From contig NZ_CP108101.1 of the NCBI RefSeq assembly GCF_036195325.1, forward strand, positions 7,750,001-7,814,000: DNA of 64,000 nt, read 5' to 3'. Of the stretch, positions 24,300-31,778 are shown piece by piece (positions within the stretch are counted from its first letter, which is position 1; every line of letters starts with the position of its first letter). This DNA is from Streptomyces sp. NBC_00234 (lineage in GTDB: Bacteria > Actinomycetota > Actinomycetes > Streptomycetales > Streptomycetaceae). The notes below the pieces were generated by a model. That model saw only the letters and a program-made list of their open reading frames with translations. It was not told where the DNA came from and did not search any database. The position numbers and the translations under genes are program-made.

Positions 24300-26147
24300 T
24301 CACCCCCTCTCCGGGTGCGGGGACGGCTCGGCCGGTACGGGCGCCGAAGGCAGCCCGCGGCCGAGAAACCTGAGGGACCGCTGGATCACGGCCAGGTGGT
24401 CGGCGCCGTCGTAGCCGTCATGGCCCGAGTCCAGCCACATCAGCTCGTGGTCCACCCCGCCCGCGCGCAGCACGGCCAGGTACGCCTCGACCTGTTCCGG
24501 CGGGCACTTGGCGTCCCGCCGCGCGGCGACGACCAGCAGCGGGGAGCGGATGGCCGCCGCGTACGAGGACGGGGAGGCGTGGGCATAGGCGTCGGGCACC
24601 TGGTCCGGAGTGCCGCCGAACAGCGCGGTGTCCAGCGCCTGGAGGGCGGGCGTGGAGTGCCGGAACGCCGTCACGCAGTCGGCGAGCGGTTTGACGGCCA
24701 CCCCGACGTTCCACAGGTCCGGACGGGTTCCCATGGCCAGCAGCGTCAGGTAGCCGCCCCACGACGTGCCGCAGAGGCCCACGGCGCCCTCGCTGCCGAT
24801 GCCCCGGTCCAGCAGCTCGGCCCGGGCCCGCACGAGGTCGGCGACCTGGGTGTGGCCGACGCCCTCGGAGTAGGCGGAGCGCCAGCGCGGCCCGTAGCCG
24901 GTCGAGCCACGGTAGTTGACGCGGGCCACGGCGTAACCCGAGCCGACGAGGGCCTGCACCATGGGGTCGTAGGCATCGCGATCGTGGTCGGCCGGGCCGC
25001 CGTGGACGAGCAGGACGAGCGGGTGCGGCGCGGGACGGTCGGCGGGCGTCGTGACGAAGGTGTGCACCGGGCCGTCCGGCCCGGGCGTCCACAGGTCCTG
25101 GCGGTGGCCGAACCGGGGAAGGCGCCACTGGCTCTGTCCGGGCAGCGGCGCACCCGACAGGGACAGTGCGCGCGGCACGTTCACCGCATCGGTCCAGATG
25201 AAGTGCACGTCACCGTCGGCGGCCGGCGACGCGTCCAGGATGCTGCCCTCCGGGGTGGCCACCGGGGTCAGTTCGCGGCGGTTCAGGTCGGCGGTGAACA
25301 GCCGACTGCGGCCGTGCCGGTCCTGCCGGAGCAGGACCCGCGCGCCACCCGGGCCGGGGTACCAGCGGGCGGTCGTCTCGGTGTCGAACGAGCACCAGGG
25401 CAGCAGCTCCAGTCCGCGCCCGGGGGCCCAGGTGCCGAGGTGGTAGCGGCCTGCCCGCTCGCGCATGACCAGCAGCAGGGGGCGGCCGGGCGTCGGTACG
25501 GGGCCGGAGAACGGCGCCGGCCCGGGTAACGGCCCGTGCGTGGGCGCAAAGCCGAGCGCCCAGGTGCGCTCGCTGGTGCCGGAGAGCACCGCGACGGTGG
25601 TCCCGTCCGGGGTCAGCAGCGTCACGGCGCGGGCGGAGTGCGCGGGTCCGGAGACCGCCAGCAGCCCGCCGTCCGGCGCCAGGTCACACAGCGAGCCGGA
25701 ATCCGTCGTGCACAGGACGGGTGCGCCCGTGCCACCGCGCCGTCCCATATGGATGCTGAGCCCTTCGGGGCTCCGGATGCCGACGGCCACCGCGCCCCCG
25801 GCCGCCAGTGCCAGCCCGGCGGGCCGCCCGTACGGCACCCCGGACAGCGCAGGACGGTCCGGGCCGCCGTCGAAGTGCTGGGTGCGCCAGCCGCCGCTGC
25901 CGCCACGGTCCTCGTCGAACCACCAGACGGCCTCGTCGTCGTCGATGGCGCACAGCAGCGTGCCGTGCGGACGGTCCGTCAACTGCCTCTCGATGCCACT
26001 GGACCGGTCCCACGCGAAGATCTCGCACCGGCCGTCCGCGTCCCCGGTGTACACCATCCGGTCCGGGTGCCGGGGGCTGGTCACCGGCAGCACAGGCCGG
26101 TAGACGCCGTAGTTGCGCGTGGCCGCCCGCGGCGGGGCCGGCGTCAC
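24300..26147 (-). CDS. S9-family prolyl oligopeptidase-like serine peptidase of the RiPP cluster
   Basis: This 615-residue protein has an N-terminal beta-propeller-like region (about 1-360) and a C-terminal alpha/beta-hydrolase peptidase domain. The catalytic triad is Ser462 (GTSWGGY), Asp545 (ARRDAKCPPEQ) and His576 (DSGHDGYD). Prolyl oligopeptidases cleave short peptides, and in several RiPP pathways they remove the leader; the precursor here contains Asp-Pro and Lys-Pro bonds. It has no signal peptide, so it would act in the cytoplasm. The GTG start at 26147 overlaps the MFS stop as GTGA, and its own stop overlaps an alternative GTG start of the precursor. It might also detoxify the product. 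Confidence 0.86.
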   Translation of the reverse strand: MTPAPPRAATRNYGVYRPVLPVTSPRHPDRMVYTGDADGRCEIFAWDRSSGIERQLTDRPHGTLLCAIDDDEAVWWFDEDRGGSGGWRTQHFDGGPDRPALSGVPYGRPAGLALAAGGAVAVGIRSPEGLSIHMGRRGGTGAPVLCTTDSGSLCDLAPDGGLLAVSGPAHSARAVTLLTPDGTTVAVLSGTSERTWALGFAPTHGPLPGPAPFSGPVPTPGRPLLLVMRERAGRYHLGTWAPGRGLELLPWCSFDTETTARWYPGPGGARVLLRQDRHGRSRLFTADLNRRELTPVATPEGSILDASPAADGDVHFIWTDAVNVPRALSLSGAPLPGQSQWRLPRFGHRQDLWTPGPDGPVHTFVTTPADRPAPHPLVLLVHGGPADHDRDAYDPMVQALVGSGYAVARVNYRGSTGYGPRWRSAYSEGVGHTQVADLVRARAELLDRGIGSEGAVGLCGTSWGGYLTLLAMGTRPDLWNVGVAVKPLADCVTAFRHSTPALQALDTALFGGTPDQVPDAYAHASPSSYAAAIRSPLLVVAARRDAKCPPEQVEAYLAVLRAGGVDHELMWLDSGHDGYDGADHLAVIQRSLRFLGRGLPSAPVPAEPSPHPERG

Positions 26148-27400
26148 GGCGTCTCCCGGGCCACGAGCCCGGCCCTGGAGCTTGCGTACAGCGCCAGCCC
26201 GGCGAACGCGCCCGCGCAGCCCAGTGCCACGGCACGGCCCCCGTACGCCGACACCAGGACCCCCGCCGCCACGGGCGCGAGCACCGCGACGCCCTGGCCG
26301 GCGGTGCCCAGCACCGTCCCCATCCGGGCCAGCAGCCGGTCGGGGGTGACCAGCACCGCCCGGGTCTGCAGCACGACCACCACGGACGGCACGATCAGCG
26401 ACACCCCGCTCAACAGCAGCCCGTAGGCCCAGGTCCGGGACGCGAACGCGAGCCCGGCCGCCGTCGGCACCATGGCCCACGACGCCCCCGTCACGATCCG
26501 CGCCGCCGGAACCCTCCGCACCAGCCACGGCGCCGCGAGTGCGCCCAGCAGCCCGCCGACGCCCGCCAGGGTGAGGATGAGCCCGATCGAGGAGGGGCTG
26601 GCGCCCTGGGCGTGGGAGGCGAACACCGCGTGGAAGTACAGCGCGCCGAGCAGCGCGTTGATCCCGGCGGTCCACACCACCACGAAGCGCAGGAAGGGCT
26701 CCGCCCATACGAAGCGCAGTCCTTCGGCGAGGTCACGGGTGAACGACGCGGCAGGACCCTCCCGTCCGGGCGTCAGGTCCGTGCGGATCGCCTTGCTCAA
26801 CACGGCCACCAGCAGGAACGATGCCGCGTCCGCGAGCAGCGGCACCCACCGCGCCAGCTGGTACAGCACGCCGCCCAGCGTCGGCCCGACGATCTGCACC
26901 GCCTGGTCCCGCGCCTGTAGGTACCCGATCGCCCTGGCGTATCCGTCGGGCGGCACCAACCGCCGGATCGTCCCGGAGGCCGCCGCCCCGTAGGTGGCGC
27001 TCGCCGCCTGCTCCACCGCTGCTGCGACGAGTACGTGGACGAGGACGACATGGCCGAGGGCCACGGTCACGAACACCGATCCCATGGCGCCCGCCGCGAC
27101 CAGGGCCGCCGCGTACATCATCGGCTTGCGCGGCCACCGGTCGGCGAACACGCCCGCCACCGGCGAGACCACCAGGCCGCTGACCAGTGCCACCGACGCG
27201 ACAAGTCCGGCGAGCCCGGCCGGATATCCGGCACCCAGCAGAATCAGTGGAAGAAAGAGGGAGGACGCGCAGGTACCGAGACCGTCGACGGCGCCCGCCG
27301 TCCAGAAGAGCAAGAAATCCCGTCTTCGGAACGGGGAAGAGGACGGGGCTTCAGATAATTCGGGGCCGGAAGATCGTAATCGCTCCTCGGCCTCCTCCAT
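26144..27400 (-). CDS. MFS transporter (MFS_3-type exporter) of the RiPP cluster
   Basis: This 418-residue integral membrane protein has about twelve helices. It carries the MFS loop motif between helices 2 and 3 (AGVFADRWPRKPMMYAAALV), and the ELSEAPSSSPFRRRDFLLFW entry to helix 1 is typical of EntS-like exporters. It is the first gene of the minus-strand RiPP cluster and probably exports the mature peptide and protects the producer. The ATG at 27400 is used; a TTG codon directly before it is an alternative. It is coupled to the S9 peptidase gene by a GTGA overlap. Confidence 0.88.
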   Translation of the reverse strand: MEEAEERLRSSGPELSEAPSSSPFRRRDFLLFWTAGAVDGLGTCASSLFLPLILLGAGYPAGLAGLVASVALVSGLVVSPVAGVFADRWPRKPMMYAAALVAAGAMGSVFVTVALGHVVLVHVLVAAAVEQAASATYGAAASGTIRRLVPPDGYARAIGYLQARDQAVQIVGPTLGGVLYQLARWVPLLADAASFLLVAVLSKAIRTDLTPGREGPAASFTRDLAEGLRFVWAEPFLRFVVVWTAGINALLGALYFHAVFASHAQGASPSSIGLILTLAGVGGLLGALAAPWLVRRVPAARIVTGASWAMVPTAAGLAFASRTWAYGLLLSGVSLIVPSVVVVLQTRAVLVTPDRLLARMGTVLGTAGQGVAVLAPVAAGVLVSAYGGRAVALGCAGAFAGLALYASSRAGLVARETP

Positions 27401-27829
27401 CAAGTATCCCGCTCGGAGACAATTGCTGACGCGAACGCACCCACAATGCCCCCTTTAATAAGCGGACTTACGGCCGTTGAGGAAAGCGATCGTATCGAAC
27501 GGATACGCCCATCACAACACCGCCTTCGATGGGATTCTTGATCAAGGAACGTGGTGTTCCGGAGTCCCGGACAAATGATCTACGCGCGTGGATCTTGAGG
27601 ACAACGCTCTTCCTTTGCAGAACTGCCGTCTTTCGGCTCACCGGAGTGGATTTCCGGACCGCTTGTCCGTGCGGGGGTCGGAAGCCGAGCGCGATGCGGT
27701 CACGCAGGCTGCACGGAAACCTGAGCTCCGGCAGCCTGCGACACCATCCGCGTTCCCCTTGATCGTTCGGTTCGGTCGTCGGTTTCTCCGGTACCGCCCG
27801 GGCCCGCACCCCCCGGCGCCGGCCTGGGC
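27401..27829. other. Promoter region of the RiPP cluster and non-coding spacer
   Basis: This interval of about 430 bases has lower G+C around 27430-27650 than its surroundings, as expected for a regulatory region. The minus strand carries an A/T-rich TTATTAAA segment about 60 bases upstream of the MFS start that may hold the -10 box. No regulator is encoded in the cluster. I see no convincing gene here. Confidence 0.45.
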
Positions 27830-30583
27830 TCAGTTCAGTGCCTCACCGACCAGGGCGAGGTTCTCGATGGCCGCGAGACCGTACAGCGCCGTGGAGTTGG
27901 TGCTGATCCACGTGGCGTCGGTCCCGGGGTTGAGCACAGTGGGCCCGCTGATCTCCGTGGTCGTCCACGGGGTCTTCGCGTCCGGGTAGCCGTCGCCCGC
28001 GGTGAACTTGCTCCAGGCCCGGGTGGCCAGCGCGGCTTCGCCGGTCAGGCTCGCCGCGTACGCGTCCAGACGGGAGTGGCCCTGGACCAGGCTTGCCTTG
28101 AAACTCGCGCCGTAGCGGGCCACCTGTTCGGCGGAGGTGGCGTTGAAGGAACGGCAGTAGTCCAGCCAGGCGGTCCGGAAGCCGGGGATGTCGCTCTCGT
28201 CGAGGGCGTCGATGAGCTCGGCGGCCAGTTCGGGCAGGCCGAAGCTCGCGGAGAGGTGGGAGACGGCGATGACAGGCGTGGTCTGGATGGCGAAGGCGCC
28301 CGTGTCGAGGTCGTACAGACCACTGCCCTGGACGAAACCGTTGGGCTGGGCGGCGATGGTCGAGGCGCTGGCCAGCAGTTTCTTCCGTGCTGTTCGCCAC
28401 TTGGGGCCGCGCCGTTCCCATTCCGTCCACCAGGCCCAGCCGAGCCCGCTCCAGTCGGTGCCGAAGCCGATCGACAGGGCGCGCCGGTCCCCAGGAACGT
28501 AACCGTCGGTGCGCACCTTGCGGTTGGGGTCGAGCCTCAGGAAGGTCTCGTCCGCGTCGACCTGTGCGTGCATCAGGTCGCCGGTGCGCTCGTCGGCGGT
28601 GAGGTAGTAGAAGAGGCGGCGGTAGACGGGCGTCGAGATGCGGACCTGTTTGGCGCTGTCGCCGAAGTGCTGGACGCCGTGCCGGGTGCCCAGGCCGGCC
28701 CACTGCCCGAGGTGGTAGGCGTCGACCTCGCCGGTGTGCCGGGTCATGGCCTCGGCGAAGCGGTAGATGTCGGCGCGTCCGGAGCGCAGGTAGGCCAGCC
28801 AGAGCCACAGGTCGGTGGAGAGCTCGGAGTTGTCCCAGGCGTAGCCGCCGATGTCGTAGCACCAGGTGTGGCGGTCCGGGTCGTAGGTGTGCTGGACGTC
28901 GCCGTAGTCCAGGAAGCCGTACCAGCGGCGTTGTTCGCGCTGGTCCCGGTAGTAGGCGAAGAGCAGGTCGAGGCGGTCCTCGACGGTCTTCCTGGCCGTG
29001 GTGGACCGGTCCACGGGGGACCAGAGCCCGGCGAAGACGCCTGCACGGTGGAGGGCCCCGGGGTCGGCGACGAGCTGTGGCGGGGCGGTCAGCGCGTCCT
29101 TCTGCGCGACGAGGGTGTCGGCCGTGGGGGTGGCGGCGTTGGCCCACAGGAAGAGCTCGGAGGTGCGGGCGATGCCGTACGGGGTGCCGAAGCCGGGCTC
29201 GTAGTCCTCGTAGGTGATGCCGAGTCCGGCGGTCTGCTTCTCGTGGGTGTCCTGGCCGAGGCCGTCGTGGTAGAAGCGCTGGTCGAGCGGCTGGGCCTCG
29301 GGCGACCAGAGCCAGAGGGTGACGGTCGCCGCGTCGGATGCGGCACCTCGGACGTCGAGCTGGGCCGGGTGCTTCTGCCAGAAGTCCCGCAGGCCGAAGG
29401 AGAGTCCGCCGCTGATCCCGCCGACGTAACCGAAGCCGGGGGCACGGGTGCCGCCGGTGGTGTGGATCCAGCCGTGGCCCGCCTTGGTCCGCTTGCGGAT
29501 GGTGAAGCCGTCGGCCGAGAGCTGGGCGAGGGTGTGGTCGCCCCAGGCCGGGACGTACTGCAGGGCGGAGGAGACCCGGGTGTCCCAGGTGGAGATGTCC
29601 GGCAGCTTCTCTCCCTTGACCTGCGCGGTGCGCACGGCCGCGCCGGGGTCGCGGCGCAGGCCGGTGATGCCCTGGACGGCTTCGGTGAGGAAGCCGTCGT
29701 CGGCGCCGGCGAGGCGGACGTGGCGGTTGTAGAGCTCGTCGGAGAGCGGGACGCGGATGCGCAGGCCCAGGCCCTTGATGAAGTCGCCGCTGTCCCGGCC
29801 GGGCTCCTGGGTGCCGTCGTACGTGATGGTGTGGACGACGCGGATGGCCTCGGACCCGGCGTAGAGGTAGAGGCGGATGACGAAGGGCAGCCAGGAGCGG
29901 CTGCCGCGCTCGTGCCTGCCCTCGAGGCGGATGACGGCGCGCACCGGGCCGGACTGCTCGACGGTGACGGAGCTGACGCGGCCGGTGAAGCGTTCCCAGC
30001 GTGTGCTGGAGCCGCTGCCGTCGTAGTCGTCGTCGACCTCCGGTTGGCGGAGTACGACCAGTTCGGCCTTGTTCGCTATCTCGGTGCTGCCGTGCTTGAT
30101 GGTACGGATGACGTCGTGTGCGCCGGCCTTGGCGATGCTGACGCGGATCACGCCGGTGTCGACGTCGATCGTGCCGCCCTTGGTGTCCACTGTGAGCGCG
30201 ACGTCCGCGGTCCCGGAAGTGCCGGGGGCCAGGGTGTAGCTCTCGGCGGGTCTGGCGGTGGCCCCGACCGCGTGGGCGGTCCACTTCAGGGTGCCGTCGG
30301 GCCAGTAGGCGGTGGGCCAGGACTGGACGGGGACCGCCGTGCCGTCGGCGGCGGTGAGAGCGAAGCCCTGGTCTGCGGGGAGCGAGCCCTTCGGCCAGGC
30401 CACACCGAAGGTGGTGCCTGGGGCCTTGGTGGGGGTGCCGTCCTCGAGCCAGCTGAGCTGCACGGGGCCGGCGGTGACGGTTTCGACCGGTGCCGCCGCA
30501 GCCGGGTCGGCGGCGAGGACCCAGGAGAGCTGGGTCGCCGCGACGGCCGCGGCTGCCGCCTTGAGGGCGTCTCTGCGTGACAT
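27830..30583 (-). CDS. Secreted exo-rhamnogalacturonan lyase-like protein (PcRGLX/YetA-like)
   Basis: This 917-residue protein has a twin-arginine signal (MSRRDALKAAAAAVAATQ, cleavage near DPAAAA). The large beta-rich N-terminal part and helical C-terminal part (for example WYGFLDYGDVQHTYDP, CYDIGGYAWDNSELSTD, LWLWLAYLRSGR) match the exo-rhamnogalacturonan lyase/YetA-like family, polysaccharide lyases that act on rhamnogalacturonan I of pectin. The assignment rests on overall pattern, and catalytic residues were not mapped. It would be exported folded by Tat. The ATG at 30583 overlaps the end of the upstream gene; a GTG at 30592 is an alternative start. It is cotranscribed with the DUF6250-type protein. 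Confidence 0.75.
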   Translation of the reverse strand: MSRRDALKAAAAAVAATQLSWVLAADPAAAAPVETVTAGPVQLSWLEDGTPTKAPGTTFGVAWPKGSLPADQGFALTAADGTAVPVQSWPTAYWPDGTLKWTAHAVGATARPAESYTLAPGTSGTADVALTVDTKGGTIDVDTGVIRVSIAKAGAHDVIRTIKHGSTEIANKAELVVLRQPEVDDDYDGSGSSTRWERFTGRVSSVTVEQSGPVRAVIRLEGRHERGSRSWLPFVIRLYLYAGSEAIRVVHTITYDGTQEPGRDSGDFIKGLGLRIRVPLSDELYNRHVRLAGADDGFLTEAVQGITGLRRDPGAAVRTAQVKGEKLPDISTWDTRVSSALQYVPAWGDHTLAQLSADGFTIRKRTKAGHGWIHTTGGTRAPGFGYVGGISGGLSFGLRDFWQKHPAQLDVRGAASDAATVTLWLWSPEAQPLDQRFYHDGLGQDTHEKQTAGLGITYEDYEPGFGTPYGIARTSELFLWANAATPTADTLVAQKDALTAPPQLVADPGALHRAGVFAGLWSPVDRSTTARKTVEDRLDLLFAYYRDQREQRRWYGFLDYGDVQHTYDPDRHTWCYDIGGYAWDNSELSTDLWLWLAYLRSGRADIYRFAEAMTRHTGEVDAYHLGQWAGLGTRHGVQHFGDSAKQVRISTPVYRRLFYYLTADERTGDLMHAQVDADETFLRLDPNRKVRTDGYVPGDRRALSIGFGTDWSGLGWAWWTEWERRGPKWRTARKKLLASASTIAAQPNGFVQGSGLYDLDTGAFAIQTTPVIAVSHLSASFGLPELAAELIDALDESDIPGFRTAWLDYCRSFNATSAEQVARYGASFKASLVQGHSRLDAYAASLTGEAALATRAWSKFTAGDGYPDAKTPWTTTEISGPTVLNPGTDATWISTNSTALYGLAAIENLALVGEALN

Positions 30584-30584
30584 C

Positions 30585-31316
30585 TCAGGCACCGTGACCG
30601 CCCTTGAGCCGCCAGGCGCGGAAGTCGGTGATGTGGAAGTGGCTCCACGTGGTGCGGAAGGCGAACCAGCCGCTGGTGTAGGGGTCCTCGTCGGTGTAGT
30701 CGAAGACCAGTTCGCCGTTGTTCCAGTACTGGATGTGCCTGCCGTCGGAGACCAGCCGGACGCGGTTGGGCTCGTTCGCGGTGAGCAGCGGCGAGGTGTA
30801 GTCGTAGATCAGCGGGCGGGAATCCGCCACGCCGACGTAGCGGCGCAGTCGGGTAGTGGTGTTGTAGTTGGCGCCAAGGCCCGCGTAATACGTGGTGAGG
30901 TGGTCGTAGTCCGCCAGGGCGCCGCTGCGGGCCGTGGCGAACAGGTCCTTGGGGGATCGCGCATCCCGGGCGTTCCAGAAGGAGTTCAGGTCACTGACCC
31001 GGTCGTTGGCACCGCCCTTCGAGACCGGGGTCGCCGTGAAGTCGATCTCGTACCGGCCGGAGAACGGCCGCTTGAACCACACCGACGCCCCGGCGGGCAC
31101 GTCGACGTCCAGCACACCGTTCTTGGCTGTGACGCTGCCGCCCTTCTCCAGTTCGGCCGACCATTGGCCGAGACCGTGCCGGAAGTCGTCGCGGGCCAGC
31201 AACTGACGGTGTTCGTACGGCACATGGCGACTCGGTGCGGCTGCGGCACCGGTGGAGAGTGCGGTGGTGACCGCGGCCGCGAGGCTCACGGCAACGGTGG
31301 CCCAGGTGTAGCGCAT
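30585..31316 (-). CDS. Secreted DUF6250-type (laminin-G-like) protein
   Basis: This 243-residue protein has a Sec signal peptide (MRYTWATVAVSLAAAVTTAL, cleavage near AAA-APS). A jelly-roll domain follows (DDFRHGLGQWSAELEKGGSV, WFKRPFSGRYEIDFTATPV, GWFAFRTTWSHFHITDFRAW), as seen in DUF6250 and LamG-like carbohydrate-active proteins. It is the first gene of a two-gene operon with the lyase-like protein, so it probably also acts on plant polysaccharide, as a lyase or binding module. A ribosome-binding site GAAAGGGA precedes the ATG. A 12-bp palindrome lies about 50 bases upstream. Confidence 0.75.
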   Translation of the reverse strand: MRYTWATVAVSLAAAVTTALSTGAAAAPSRHVPYEHRQLLARDDFRHGLGQWSAELEKGGSVTAKNGVLDVDVPAGASVWFKRPFSGRYEIDFTATPVSKGGANDRVSDLNSFWNARDARSPKDLFATARSGALADYDHLTTYYAGLGANYNTTTRLRRYVGVADSRPLIYDYTSPLLTANEPNRVRLVSDGRHIQYWNNGELVFDYTDEDPYTSGWFAFRTTWSHFHITDFRAWRLKGGHGA

Positions 31317-31364
31317 CGGAAGATCCCTTTCTGTGGACGGTCAGGAGCGTACATAAACCAACCC

Positions 31365-31376
31365 TTCCGATCGGAA
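31365..31376. promoter_or_regulatory. Perfect palindrome TTCCGATCGGAA, operator candidate
   Basis: A 12-base perfect palindrome lies 49 bases upstream of the DUF6250 gene start, next to a T-rich TTTTTCC run on the minus strand. Its size and position fit an operator for a LacI-, GntR- or IclR-type regulator of pectin use. No such regulator is encoded nearby. Confidence 0.42.
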
Positions 31377-31411
31377 AAAGCCACAGAAGTGAAAAGAAGC
31401 GTTCATGATGA

Positions 31412-31447
31412 GTCGAATCCGCCGTCGAATCTGCTGTCGAATCCCGC
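31412..31447. repeat. Three tandem 12-bp direct repeats
   Basis: GTCGAATCCGCC, GTCGAATCTGCT and GTCGAATCCCGC follow each other without gaps; all share GTCGAATC. The array lies in non-coding DNA between divergent genes. A period of 12 bp is close to one helical turn, so a protein could bind the copies on nearly the same face. Confidence 0.7.
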
Positions 31448-31778
31448 ATGGTGGGACCGAATGTGACGCACTGTTGCACGCCGTGGCCATCTGCACTGAC
31501 CTTCGTGCGGAGCTGCTCGGGCGGGCCTGTCCGGTGCACCGGCACGTCGAGCGGCGTCCGGCGGGGCACCGGTCAAGATGCTCCAGGGGCCCGCCCAGAA
31601 CAAGAAGTTGCTCATGGCCGCGGAGCCCGATCCTTCCGAACGGCTGTTACACAACGATCATTGAGTGCGTCCGAGCGCCCCCGGAATACTTCAGTGCCCC
31701 GGGGCCGTACGTAGGCGAATACGTCCCCGTGCGGGCTGGGCCTTCGCCCGCCCGATTCACTCCTGAGCAGGGACAATC

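Larger units (their letters stand above)
31317..31778. other. Divergent regulatory region between lyase operon and second subtilase
   Basis: These 462 bases contain no convincing gene. They hold a perfect 12-bp palindrome (31365-31376) and three 12-bp tandem direct repeats (31412-31447), so control of one or both flanking operons probably resides here. Confidence 0.55.

Noticed and set aside
27529..27762. A 77-codon plus-strand frame upstream of the MFS gene
   Set aside because: Composition is unlike the neighbouring genes, there is no ribosome-binding site, and it lies in the A/T-richer promoter region.
28076..30580. An 834-codon open frame antisense to the lyase-like gene
   Set aside because: It is Gly/Val/Asp-rich with no domain pattern or ribosome-binding site. 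It mirrors the codon bias of the real gene, a common artefact in very G+C-rich DNA.
31412..31447. Possible CRISPR array
   Set aside because: Only three contiguous 12-bp units with no spacers and no cas genes nearby.
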